From Bacillota bacterium (GTDB lineage Bacteria; Bacillota; Clostridia; DSM-8532), in NCBI GenBank assembly GCA_023440865.1, contig JAEXRM010000095.1, positions 1 through 36,288 of the forward strand: a DNA stretch of 36,288 bases. The letters run 5' to 3'. The notes beneath the pieces were generated by a model, which was not told the origin of the DNA, made no database searches, and saw nothing but the letters and a program-made list of their open reading frames with translations. Positions 1 through 6,872 of this stretch are shown piece by piece. Position 1 is the stretch's first letter. Every line of letters starts with the position of its first letter. Made by a program: the position numbers and the translations under genes.

Positions 1-1
1 G

Positions 2-640
2 TATGAACCCGCCGAGGCGTTTGACATCGTGCAGAAGGCTGCACACGCCAAGTTCGACGAAACCGTCGAATGTCACATCAAGCTGGGCGTCGACTCCCGC
101 CATGCCGACCAGCAGGTCCGTGGCGCCGTCGTGCTGCCGCACGGCACCGGCAAGACCGTCCGCGTGCTCGTGTTCGCCAAGGGCGAAAAGGCGACCGAGG
201 CCGAACAGAACGGAGCCGACTATGTCGGTGCCGACGATCTGGTCAACAAGATCCAGAAGGAAAACTGGTTCGAGTTCGACGTCGTCGTCGCCACCCCCGA
301 CATGATGGGCGTCGTCGGCCGGCTGGGCCGCGTGCTCGGCCCGAAGGGCCTCATGCCGAACCCGAAGGCCGGTACCGTCACCATGGACGTCACCAAGGCC
401 ATCGCCGACATCAAGGCCGGTAAGATCGAATACCGCCTCGACAAGACCAACATCATCCACTGCCCCATCGGCAAGGTGTCCTTCGGCACCGAGAAGCTGC
501 GCGACAACTTCCACACGCTGCTCGACGCCGTCGTGAAGGCGAAGCCGTCGGCCGCGAAGGGTCTGTACCTGCGCTCGGTCACCGTCACCTCCACGATGGG
601 CCCCGGCATCAAGATCAACCAGCAGAAGGTTTTGGATTAA
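2..640 (+). CDS. rplA: 50S ribosomal protein L1 (5' end outside window)
   Basis: L1 binds 23S rRNA at the L1 stalk and helps release deacylated tRNA; in many bacteria it also represses its own operon. The reading frame is open from base 2 to a TAA at 638-640 and gives 212 residues, so about 20 N-terminal residues are missing to the left. Clear L1 signatures are the GAVVLPHGTGKTVRVLVFAKG stretch near residues 40-60, MGVVGRLGRVLGPKGLMPNPK near residues 101-121, and the GPGIKIN tail. The GTG at position 29 lies inside the conserved N-terminal part and is not the true start. Only the L10 leader and rplJ-rplL follow, which is the usual rplKA-rplJL order, so rplK is expected just outside the window. 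Identification is secure. Confidence 0.97.
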   Translation, partial: YEPAEAFDIVQKAAHAKFDETVECHIKLGVDSRHADQQVRGAVVLPHGTGKTVRVLVFAKGEKATEAEQNGADYVGADDLVNKIQKENWFEFDVVVATPDMMGVVGRLGRVLGPKGLMPNPKAGTVTMDVTKAIADIKAGKIEYRLDKTNIIHCPIGKVSFGTEKLRDNFHTLLDAVVKAKPSAAKGLYLRSVTVTSTMGPGIKINQQKVLD

Positions 641-646
641 GGCGCA

Positions 647-670
647 GGGAAGAGATGGCTTGCTCTTCCC
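647..670 (+). repeat. 8-bp perfect hairpin behind rplA
   Basis: GGGAAGAG (647-654) pairs with CTCTTCCC (663-670) around an 8-nt loop. It starts 7 bases after the rplA stop. No run of T follows, so it is a poor intrinsic terminator. It may instead protect the 3' end of the rplA transcript or be part of the larger nested fold that reaches to 775. Confidence 0.5.
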
Positions 671-674
671 GAGT

Positions 675-694
675 CAAGGCGCAGTCGGGAATCA
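675..694 (+). repeat. 20-bp direct repeat, left copy
   Basis: The 20 bases beginning CAAGGCGCAG and ending GGGAATCA recur exactly at 775-794, 100 bp downstream. The two copies bracket hairpin repeat copy 1. A shorter related string (AAGGCGCAGGGAA) overlaps the rplA stop codon at about 639-651. Confidence 0.85.
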
Positions 695-695
695 G

Positions 696-758
696 CCTGC
701 TCTTTTTCGAAATGGAATGGCGAGTCTGGCCATTCCATTTCGAAATCCATAGAGCAGG
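696..758 (+). repeat. Dispersed hairpin repeat, copy 1
   Basis: The outer stem CCTGCTCT (696-703) pairs with AGAGCAGG (751-758). The inner stem TTCGAAATGGAATGG (706-720) pairs with CCATTCCATTTCGAA (730-744), closing on a loop that includes GAGTCTG. A homologous element lies in opposite orientation at 6792-6853. This copy has no T-tract, so it does not look like a terminator. It is flanked by a 20-bp direct repeat. Function unknown. Confidence 0.8.
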
Positions 759-774
759 CAGACTCGTGACAAGC

Positions 775-794
775 CAAGGCGCAGTCGGGAATCA
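775..794 (+). repeat. 20-bp direct repeat, right copy
   Basis: Exact second copy of the 675-694 repeat. It ends 11 bases before the -35 box of the rplJ promoter, so it could be a protein-binding site or simply the trace of a local duplication around the hairpin. Confidence 0.85.
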
Positions 795-804
795 CAAGTT
801 TCTC

Positions 805-834
805 TTGACTGTTCCGCGATCCGCACTGTATAAT
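805..834 (+). promoter_or_regulatory. Promoter of rplJ-rplL
   Basis: TTGACT (805-810), an 18-bp spacer, and a perfect TATAAT (829-834). Transcription should start near 841, which puts the L10 leader fully inside the transcript. This is a strong housekeeping-sigma promoter, as expected for ribosomal protein genes. Confidence 0.85.
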
Positions 835-864
835 ACGTCCCGTGACAATTTCATACGAACCCAA

Positions 865-908
865 GACAGCAGGAGCCTTCGGGCGTAACGTTCATCTTCC
901 TGCCGAGG
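865..908 (+). promoter_or_regulatory. L10 (ribosomal protein) leader RNA
   Basis: The GACAGCAGGAGC segment (865-876) and the downstream CCTGCCGAGG (899-908) match the conserved L10-leader core that binds the L10(L12)4 complex in Bacillota. GCAGG (869-873) pairs with CCTGC (899-903), enclosing an internal-loop region with a CTTCGG turn. The element lies between the rplJ promoter and an attenuator hairpin. The inferred role is autogenous control: excess L10-L12 binds here and favours termination. An Rfam covariance search would settle it. Confidence 0.85.
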
Positions 909-926
909 CAAGGAATCCGGTGTTTC

Positions 927-986
927 AATCGACACCTTCTCCCTGTTCGCGGCGCGAAAGATGAGAAGGTGTCGATTCTTGTTTGT
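927..986 (+). terminator. Attenuator hairpin before rplJ
   Basis: A perfect 15-bp stem joins 927-941 (AATCGACACCTTCTC) and 963-977 (GAGAAGGTGTCGATT), followed by the T-rich tail CTTGTTTGT. It lies just after the L10-leader core and 40 bases before rplJ. The tail is interrupted by G, so termination is probably partial, which fits an attenuator rather than a full stop. Confidence 0.75.
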
Positions 987-1025
987 ATGAATGCGTCGGA
1001 ATGAAGAAAAGGAGGAGGTGTCAGA

Positions 1026-1559
1026 ATGCCCAGTGAAAAGACATTGCTCGCGAAACAGGAGCAGGTCCGCGAACTGGCCGAGAAGCTCAAGTCGGCCAAA
1101 GGCGTGGTCCTCGCCGATTACCGCGGACTGACGGTCGAACAGGACACGAAGCTTCGCAAGACGTTGCGTGAAGCCGGTCTCGACTATTCGGTCATCAAGA
1201 ACACGGCGCTCCATTTCGCTGCGAAGGAAGCAGGCATCGAAGGCCTTGACCGCTATCTCAACGGTCCGACGGCCGTCGCGATCAGCATGGTCGATCCGGT
1301 TGCGCCCTCGAAGCTTCTCGCCAAGTTCGACAAGGACCTCGAGAAGTTCGAACTCAAGGCCGGTATCGTTGAAGGCAAGGTGGTGGATGTCAATGGCGTC
1401 ATCGCCCTGTCGAATCTTCCCTCCAAGGAAGAACTCGTCGCCAAGATGCTCGGCAGCATGAAGAGCCCGCTCACGGGTCTCGTCAACGTGCTCAACGGCA
1501 ACATCCGCGGCCTGGTCGTTGCTCTCAACGCCATCGTGGAACAGAAGCAGAGCGCGTAA
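1026..1559 (+). CDS. rplJ: 50S ribosomal protein L10
   Basis: L10 is the base of the ribosomal stalk and carries the L7/L12 dimers that recruit translation GTPases. The 177-residue product has the family pattern: an N-terminal helix with AEKLKSAKGVVLADYRGLTV at about residues 18-37, the LRKTLREAGLDYSVIKNTA segment at about 44-62, and a C-terminal helical L12-binding tail (ALNAIVEQKQSA). The ATG at 1026 is preceded by AAGGAGGAGGTG. It is co-transcribed with rplL 128 bp downstream and controlled by the L10 leader and attenuator upstream. Length is normal for the family. Identification is secure. Confidence 0.97.
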   Translation: MPSEKTLLAKQEQVRELAEKLKSAKGVVLADYRGLTVEQDTKLRKTLREAGLDYSVIKNTALHFAAKEAGIEGLDRYLNGPTAVAISMVDPVAPSKLLAKFDKDLEKFELKAGIVEGKVVDVNGVIALSNLPSKEELVAKMLGSMKSPLTGLVNVLNGNIRGLVVALNAIVEQKQSA

Positions 1560-1687
1560 CCCGCCAGGGTGCGCGTTGCTCCGGGCAGGCTTGACCGCCT
1601 CGCCGCATGACCCGCAACGGTCCGCACGGACCACCCCGTACGACGGCAAATGGCCGCGACGTGAGAATTGGATGGAGGTAATCTACA

Positions 1688-2071
1688 ATGTCTGAGAAGG
1701 TTATGAAGCTGATTGAAGACGTGAAGTCCCTGACCGTGCTCGAGCTGGCCGAACTGGTGAAGGCCCTCGAAGAAGAGTTCGGTGTTTCCGCAGCCGCTCC
1801 GGTTGCCATGGTGGCCGGCCCCGCCGCTGCTGCCGCTCCGGCCGCCGCTGTCGAGGAGCAGACCGAGTTCAACGTCATCCTCAAGGATGCCGGCGCCGAG
1901 AAGATCAAGGTCATCAAGGTTGTGCGCGAAGTCACCAGCCTGGGCCTGAAGGAAGCGAAGGACGTTGTCGAAGGCGTGCCCTCCACCATCAAGGAAGGCA
2001 TCTCCAAGGACGACGCCAATGCCATCGCCGCGAAGTTCAAGGAAGTCGGCGCTGTCGTCGAAATCAAGTAA
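1688..2071 (+). CDS. rplL: 50S ribosomal protein L7/L12
   Basis: L7/L12 forms the flexible dimeric stalk that contacts EF-Tu and EF-G. The 127-residue product has the three usual parts: an N-terminal dimerisation helix (MKLIEDVKSLTVLELAELVKA), an Ala/Pro-rich hinge at about residues 36-57, and the C-terminal domain with EKIKVIKVVREVTSLGLKEAK followed by VVEGVPSTIKEG. A GGAGGT ribosome binding site precedes the ATG. It is the last gene of the unit and is followed 22 bases later by a strong terminator. The 128-bp gap from rplJ shows no second promoter that I can support. Confidence 0.97.
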   Translation: MSEKVMKLIEDVKSLTVLELAELVKALEEEFGVSAAAPVAMVAGPAAAAAPAAAVEEQTEFNVILKDAGAEKIKVIKVVREVTSLGLKEAKDVVEGVPSTIKEGISKDDANAIAAKFKEVGAVVEIK

Positions 2072-2092
2072 TCCAGCCGCAAGGCACAAAGA

Positions 2093-2118
2093 GGCATCCC
2101 TTCGGGGATGCCTTTTTT
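2093..2118 (+). terminator. Rho-independent terminator of rplJ-rplL
   Basis: GGCATCCC (2093-2100), a TTCG tetraloop (2101-2104), GGGATGCC (2105-2112), then six T (2113-2118). A textbook intrinsic terminator directly after rplL. Confidence 0.95.
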
Positions 2119-2137
2119 GATTTCCAAGTGTTTCTGC

Positions 2138-2166
2138 TTGCATCCGCATGCGTAGTATGGCATAAT
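2138..2166 (+). promoter_or_regulatory. Promoter of lysA
   Basis: TTGCAT (2138-2143), a 17-bp spacer, CATAAT (2161-2166). It lies between the rplL terminator and lysA, giving a leader of about 22 bases with a GGGAGGAAG ribosome binding site. Confidence 0.65.
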
Positions 2167-2194
2167 ACAACTATATTGTGCGGGAGGAAGCATC

Positions 2195-3514
2195 ATGACG
2201 GAGAACACGCATCTTTCGGTGAACGACAGGAACCATCTGGTAATCGGAGGCTGTGACACGACCGAACTGGCGGCGCAATTCGGCACGCCGCTGTATGTCA
2301 TGGATGAGACCGTCATCCGCGAGAACATGCGGATGTACCGCGACGCCATGCATCGTCATTATGACGGCAAGGGATTGGTGCTGTATGCGAGCAAGGCCTT
2401 CAGCACGGCGGCGATCTACCGGATGGCACAGCAGGAGGGCCTCGGTGTCGACGTGGTATCCGGTGGCGAGTTGTATACGGCGCTCAAGGCCGGCTTTCCG
2501 ATGGACAAGGTGTATTTCCACGGCAACAACAAGACCCCTTCGGAGTTGGTACTGGCACTGGATTCCGGCGTCGGCCGCATCGTCGTCGACAACCTCGAGG
2601 AGCTTGCGCTGCTTGACCGTCTCGCCGCGGAGCGGGGAACCCGGGTGCGGATATCCGTCCGGGTCAAGCCGGGCGTGGATGCGCATACGCATGATTTCAT
2701 ACAGACCGGCCAGATCGACTCGAAGTTCGGTGTTGCCCTCGAAAATGGCGAGGCGTTCGCCTTTGCCGCAAAAACGCTGGAGATGCCGCACGTCGAACTT
2801 GTGGGCCTGCATTGCCACATTGGTTCCCAGATATTCGATCTGCAGCCCTTCGAGGTGACCGCCGCCATCATGCTCAGCTTTGCGGCGGACCTGCGTGACC
2901 GGCTTGGCATCCATATCCGGGAGCTCAATCTCGGCGGCGGATTCGGCATCAAGTATACCGAGCAGGATGATCCCGTCGAATACGACCGCTACATCGAGTC
3001 CGTATCCCGCACCGTCAGGCGCATCTGCGAGGAAAAGGGACTGGAACGGCCTTTCATGCTCATGGAGCCCGGCCGCTCGATTGTCGCGCCGGCCGGCATC
3101 ACCCTGTACCGGGTGGGGAACATCAAGCCCATTGCCGGCGTCCGCACCTATGTCGCCATCGACGGCGGCATGTTCGACAATCCGCGTTATGCCCTGTACG
3201 AGTCGAAATACACATTTCTGCTGGCCAACCGCATGGATGCCCCGCGGACCGAATGCGTGACGGTGGCGGGCAAATGCTGCGAATCAGGCGATCTGCTGGG
3301 TCGCGATGTCCCCTTGGCCGCCGCGGCACCGGGTGACCTGATGGCGGTGCTCGCAACCGGTGCGTACAATTACTCGATGTCCAGCAACTACAACCGGAAT
3401 CCCAGACCCGCCGTCGTGCTTGTGCGCGATGGCAGCGCCCGTGTCATTGTTCGGCGGGAAACCTACGAGGATCTGGTCCGATGCGATGCGATGCCGGAGG
3501 ACCTTGTTCCCTGA
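2195..3514 (+). CDS. lysA: Diaminopimelate decarboxylase
   Basis: LysA is a PLP-dependent enzyme that decarboxylates meso-diaminopimelate to L-lysine, the last step of lysine synthesis. The 439-residue product has the fold-III decarboxylase layout: PLP lysine in LYASKAF (K67), the HGNNKTP segment, HCHIGSQI, the phosphate-binding GGGFGIKY, the EPGRSIV motif, and the CESGD dimer-interface motif near residue 361. The ATG at 2195 follows a GGGAGGAAG site. It is a single-gene unit with its own promoter and a terminator 30 bases downstream. Other members of the pathway are not in the window. A related ornithine/arginine decarboxylase is unlikely because CESGD and the total length are typical of LysA. 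Confidence 0.95.
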   Translation: MTENTHLSVNDRNHLVIGGCDTTELAAQFGTPLYVMDETVIRENMRMYRDAMHRHYDGKGLVLYASKAFSTAAIYRMAQQEGLGVDVVSGGELYTALKAGFPMDKVYFHGNNKTPSELVLALDSGVGRIVVDNLEELALLDRLAAERGTRVRISVRVKPGVDAHTHDFIQTGQIDSKFGVALENGEAFAFAAKTLEMPHVELVGLHCHIGSQIFDLQPFEVTAAIMLSFAADLRDRLGIHIRELNLGGGFGIKYTEQDDPVEYDRYIESVSRTVRRICEEKGLERPFMLMEPGRSIVAPAGITLYRVGNIKPIAGVRTYVAIDGGMFDNPRYALYESKYTFLLANRMDAPRTECVTVAGKCCESGDLLGRDVPLAAAAPGDLMAVLATGAYNYSMSSNYNRNPRPAVVLVRDGSARVIVRRETYEDLVRCDAMPEDLVP

Positions 3515-3543
3515 TATGGCGGGATGGACATGCACAACCAGAT

Positions 3544-3583
3544 GGGCTGCGGGTTTCCGGTCAGGAGAGCCCGCAGCCCTTTT
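3544..3583 (+). terminator. Terminator of lysA
   Basis: GGGCTGCGGG (3544-3553) pairs with CCCGCAGCCC (3570-3579) around a 16-nt loop and is followed by TTTT. It isolates lysA from the der unit. Confidence 0.85.
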
Positions 3584-3603
3584 CCGTGCGGGGATGAGCT
3601 TTC

Positions 3604-3632
3604 TTGACACCTTCCCCCGCCACCGATATCAT
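3604..3632 (+). promoter_or_regulatory. Promoter of der-plsY-gpsA
   Basis: A perfect TTGACA (3604-3609), a 17-bp spacer, TATCAT (3627-3632). The leader is about 65 bases and ends in the CAGGAGG site for der. Confidence 0.75.
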
Positions 3633-3703
3633 GGTATACAGTCGTGCGGCTTTTTGCCGCCGACATAGCCCGTCATGCGGGCGGACCGCAGGAGGAACCT
3701 GTT

Positions 3704-5026
3704 TTGGCAAAACCCATTGTGGCCGTCGTCGGACGTCCGAACGTCGGGAAATCGACGTTTTTCAATTACCTGGTCGGCAAGCGCGTCGCCATCATCGAGG
3801 ACACACCCGGTGTCACCCGCGACCGCATCTATGCGGAGGCGGAATGGCGCAGCCGGGCCTTCATGCTCATTGACACCGGTGGCATCGAACCGCATTCGGA
3901 CGACTACATCAAGCAACAGATGGTACGGCAGGCGCAGATCGCCATCGAGACGGCGGATGTCATCATTTTCATGGTCGACGTCCGAACCGGCCTGACGGCC
4001 GCCGATGAGGAAGTGTCCGTGCTGTTGCGCCGTTCGGTCAAGCCAGTCGTGGTCGCCGTGAACAAGTCGGACACCATTGGTGCGATGGCTCCGGAAGCGT
4101 ATGAGTTCTACAACCTGGGCATGGGGGAGATCTATCCCGTGTCCTCGATCCACGGACTCGGCACGGGCGATCTGCTCGATGCCGTCTATGCGCATTTTCC
4201 CAAGGAGGACGACGAACTCGAGGGCGAGGACTGCATCAAGGTGGCCATCATCGGCAAACCGAATGCCGGAAAGTCCTCCCTGACCAACCGCCTGCTCGGC
4301 GAGGAGCGCGTGATCGTCAGCGATGTGCCGGGCACCACGCGCGACGCCATCGACACGTTCCTCACGCACAAGGGCAAGTCCTACATGTTCATCGATACGG
4401 CCGGCATCCGCCGCAAGAGCAAGATCGAGGAGGGTATCGAGCATTACAGCGCGCTGCGTTCCTGGGCGGCCATCGAGCGGGCGGATGTCTGCATTGTGAT
4501 GATCGACGCGAAGGACGGCGTCACCGAGCAGGACACGAAGATTGCCGGATACGCGCACGAACAGGGGAAGGCCTCCATCATCGTCGTCAACAAATGGGAC
4601 GTGATGCACAAGGAGACAGGCACCCTCGAGAAGTATCGCAAGGAAGTGCTGGAGAAGCTCGAGTTCATGAGCTATGCGCCGGTCCTGTTCATCTCGGCGA
4701 AGACCGGCCAGCGCATCGAGCGGCTGTACGAGCTCATCGACTATGTCAACGAGCAGGCTTCCTTCCGCGTGCAAACCGGTGTGCTCAACGATGTGCTCAA
4801 TGAGGCGGTCGCCATGGTGCAGCCGCCTTCGGACAAGGGACGCCGCCTGCGCGTCTACTACATGACCCAGACCGGTGTCCGCCCGCCGAGCTTTGTGCTG
4901 TTCGTCAACGACGCGGAGCTGATGCACTACTCATACGAGCGGTACATCAAGAACACGCTGCGGACGAACTTCGGTTTCGAGGGCACACCGATCCGCTTTA
5001 CCATTCGAGAAAAGGGAGAAAGCTGA
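3704..5026 (+). CDS. der: Ribosome-associated GTPase Der (EngA)
   Basis: Der is an essential GTPase with two tandem G domains that acts in 50S subunit maturation. I place the start at the TTG at 3704: it follows CAGGAGG by 8 bases and gives MAKPIVAVVGRPNVGKST, the usual EngA N-terminus; 440 residues is the family length. A longer frame from 3644 adds 20 residues with no ribosome binding site. G domain 1 has GRPNVGKST (about residues 10-18), DTGG and NKSD; G domain 2 has GKPNAGKSS (about 184-192), DTAG and NKWD. The C-terminal KH-like domain ends near GFEGTPIRFTIREK. plsY starts one base after the stop, so the two genes are co-transcribed. Confidence 0.96.
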   Translation: MAKPIVAVVGRPNVGKSTFFNYLVGKRVAIIEDTPGVTRDRIYAEAEWRSRAFMLIDTGGIEPHSDDYIKQQMVRQAQIAIETADVIIFMVDVRTGLTAADEEVSVLLRRSVKPVVVAVNKSDTIGAMAPEAYEFYNLGMGEIYPVSSIHGLGTGDLLDAVYAHFPKEDDELEGEDCIKVAIIGKPNAGKSSLTNRLLGEERVIVSDVPGTTRDAIDTFLTHKGKSYMFIDTAGIRRKSKIEEGIEHYSALRSWAAIERADVCIVMIDAKDGVTEQDTKIAGYAHEQGKASIIVVNKWDVMHKETGTLEKYRKEVLEKLEFMSYAPVLFISAKTGQRIERLYELIDYVNEQASFRVQTGVLNDVLNEAVAMVQPPSDKGRRLRVYYMTQTGVRPPSFVLFVNDAELMHYSYERYIKNTLRTNFGFEGTPIRFTIREKGES

Positions 5027-5027
5027 C

Positions 5028-5660
5028 ATGTCCATCGCATTGCTTCTTCTGGTTGCCGTCATCGGATACCTGCTCGGCAGCGTGAACACCTCCATCATCG
5101 TCGGCAAGCTGCTGTATGGCAAGGACGTGCGTGACATGGGCAGCGGCAATGCCGGCGCCACCAACACGCTGCGTTCTCTGGGCAAGAAGGCGGCCGTCCT
5201 CGTGTTGGGCGGCGATGCCCTCAAGGGGGTTCTGGCCTGCCTGATCGGCCGTTATGTCGCCGGCCAGACAGCCGAAGGCGTCTGGATGGGCATGTATGTC
5301 GCCGGATTCACGGCGGTCATCGGGCACAACTGGCCGGTGTACTTCGGATTTCGCGGCGGCAAGGGCGTGCTGACGAGTGCCGCCGTGCTGCTGACCATCG
5401 CTCCGCCGCCCGCCCTGTGCTGTCTGGCCGTATTTGTCATGGTGCTGGCGCTGGGCAGGCGGGTTTCACTGGGATCCATCCTTGCGGCCGCGACCTTTCC
5501 TGTGTTTGCCTGGTTTTTGGGCGAACCGGTGGCGCTGGTGGCGGTCGGTGCGCTCATGGCGGTGCTGATCATCGTCCGCCATCACGGGAACATCCGCCGG
5601 CTGATCGATGGAACCGAACCCCGGATCGGCGAGCGCAAGGAAAAGACCGACATCGCATAA
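5028..5660 (+). CDS. plsY: Acyl-phosphate:glycerol-3-phosphate acyltransferase
   Basis: PlsY is an integral membrane enzyme that moves the acyl group from acyl-phosphate to glycerol-3-phosphate, giving lysophosphatidic acid for phospholipid synthesis. The 210-residue product has several hydrophobic segments and the three PlsY motifs: GSVNTS near residue 17, GSGNAGATNTLR near 37-48 with GGDALKG behind it, and GHNWPVYFGFRGGKG near 100-114. It sits between der and gpsA, and der-plsY-gpsA is a familiar order; GpsA makes its substrate. The ATG follows the GGGAGAAAG site within the end of der. Confidence 0.96.
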   Translation: MSIALLLLVAVIGYLLGSVNTSIIVGKLLYGKDVRDMGSGNAGATNTLRSLGKKAAVLVLGGDALKGVLACLIGRYVAGQTAEGVWMGMYVAGFTAVIGHNWPVYFGFRGGKGVLTSAAVLLTIAPPPALCCLAVFVMVLALGRRVSLGSILAAATFPVFAWFLGEPVALVAVGALMAVLIIVRHHGNIRRLIDGTEPRIGERKEKTDIA

Positions 5661-5678
5661 CAGCAAGGAGAACAGCTC

Positions 5679-6686
5679 ATGGCCAACATTGCCATCATCG
5701 GTGCAGGCAGCTGGGGCAGCAGCCTGTCCGTTCTATTGTCCGGAAATGGCCACCAGGTGACCGTGTGGTCCTGCTTCCCGGAGGAGGTGCTCATGCTGCG
5801 GCAGTATCGCGAGCATCGCGACAAGCTGCCCGGTGTCCGCATTCCCGAGAGGGTCCGCTTGACGGACAGGCTTGAGGAGGCAGTCGAGCAAGCCGACCAG
5901 GTGGTGTTTGTCGTGCCCTCGCAGACGATCCGCCAGAACGCGCGCGCCATCGCACCGTTGCTCACGCCCGATGCCATCCTGGTATGCTGCTCGAAGGGGC
6001 TTGAGGAATCAACCGGGTTGCGCCTGTCCGAAGTCATTGCCCAGGAGGTGCCGAACCACTGCGTCGTGGGCTTGTACGGGCCCAGTCATGCGGAAGAGGT
6101 CGCCATCGGCGTACCGACGACGGTGGTCTCCGCCTGTGTCGATCGCGATGCGGCGGAGGCCGTCCAGGATGCCTTCATGTCGCCTGCCTTCCGTGTGTAC
6201 ACCAGTTCGGACCTCGTCGGGGCCGAGATCGGGTCCGCGCTGAAGAATGTCATCGCACTCTGCGCAGGCATCTGTGATGGTCTGGGCTTTGGCGACAATT
6301 CGAAGGCCGCTCTCATGACACGCGGCATCACGGAAATCGCGCGACTGGGAACAGCCATGGGCGCCAATGCGAAGACCTTCTCCGGCCTGACCGGCATCGG
6401 CGATCTCATCGTGACATGCACGAGTCATCACAGCCGCAACTGGAATGCGGGATACCTCATCGGCAAGGGGGCTTCCCTCGAGGAGGCGACCGCTCAGGTC
6501 AAGATGGTGGTCGAGGGCGTCTCCGCCACCCGAGCCGCCAAGACACTGGCCGCGCGCGTCGGTGTGAACATGCCGATTGCGGAGGAGGCTTACAACATCC
6601 TGTTCGAGGGAAAGGACGCCATGACGGCGGTCCGGGATCTCATGACCCGAAGCCGCAAGCACGAAACAGAGGAGCCCGGCTGGTAG
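5679..6686 (+). CDS. gpsA: Glycerol-3-phosphate dehydrogenase [NAD(P)+]
   Basis: GpsA reduces dihydroxyacetone phosphate to sn-glycerol-3-phosphate, the backbone used by PlsY encoded just upstream. The 335-residue cytosolic protein starts with a Rossmann nucleotide site, IIGAGSWGSSL (residues 5-15). It continues with VPSQTIR, CCSKGLE, LYGPSHAEEVA, and the catalytic lysine region GSALKNVIALCAGICDGLG. The C-terminal GLTGIGDLIVTCTS and SRNWNAGYLIGKG motifs are also present. The start has an AAGGAG site. It is the last gene of the der unit; the following hairpin at 6787-6858 is its probable terminator. Length and motifs are normal. Confidence 0.96.
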   Translation: MANIAIIGAGSWGSSLSVLLSGNGHQVTVWSCFPEEVLMLRQYREHRDKLPGVRIPERVRLTDRLEEAVEQADQVVFVVPSQTIRQNARAIAPLLTPDAILVCCSKGLEESTGLRLSEVIAQEVPNHCVVGLYGPSHAEEVAIGVPTTVVSACVDRDAAEAVQDAFMSPAFRVYTSSDLVGAEIGSALKNVIALCAGICDGLGFGDNSKAALMTRGITEIARLGTAMGANAKTFSGLTGIGDLIVTCTSHHSRNWNAGYLIGKGASLEEATAQVKMVVEGVSATRAAKTLAARVGVNMPIAEEAYNILFEGKDAMTAVRDLMTRSRKHETEEPGW

Positions 6687-6786
6687 GATTGGCAGTCTAT
6701 TGCAAAGTCGGTCATTTTCACACGAGTTCATGGCAGATGACCCCATGATGGCCCGATGCCGGCACGCGCCTTGTGTGCTCGAAGGA

Positions 6787-6858
6787 AAAAGCCTGCTCCA
6801 TGATATCCGAACACAATGGCCAAACTCGCCATTCTTTTCGGAAATGGAGCAGGCTTTT
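6787..6858. terminator. Bidirectional terminator between gpsA and glgD
   Basis: A perfect 14-bp outer stem (AAAAGCCTGCTCCA at 6787-6800 with TGGAGCAGGCTTTT at 6845-6858) has an A-run on the left and a T-run on the right, so it can terminate transcription of both convergent genes. Inside it are TCCGAA/TTCGGA (6806-6811/6837-6842) and AATGGC/GCCATT (6815-6820/6828-6833). The interior is much larger than a terminator needs because it contains hairpin repeat copy 2. Confidence 0.85.
6792..6853 (-). repeat. Dispersed hairpin repeat, copy 2
   Basis: Read on the minus strand, this 62-base element aligns without gaps over its first 39 positions to 696-758, including GAATGGCGAGT, then TTGGCCATT against CTGGCCATT. 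The outer stem differs at a paired position (C-G here, T-A in copy 1), a compensatory change. Here the element is combined with a terminator. Confidence 0.8.
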
Positions 6859-6872
6859 ATTCATCCGCCGCG

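Noticed and set aside
29..640. A complete rplA starting at GTG 29
   Set aside because: The frame is open to the window edge and the residues before position 29 fit the conserved L1 N-terminus, so the gene is cut by the window.
641..800. An insertion sequence or MITE at the rplA-rplJ gap
   Set aside because: No transposase and no terminal inverted repeats at the ends of the direct repeats; the hairpin is palindromic throughout. I report it as a structured repeat and leave mobility open.
792..1649. A 285-aa minus-strand frame over rplJ
   Set aside because: Antisense to a certain ribosomal protein gene and to its leader; no ribosome binding site or family similarity.
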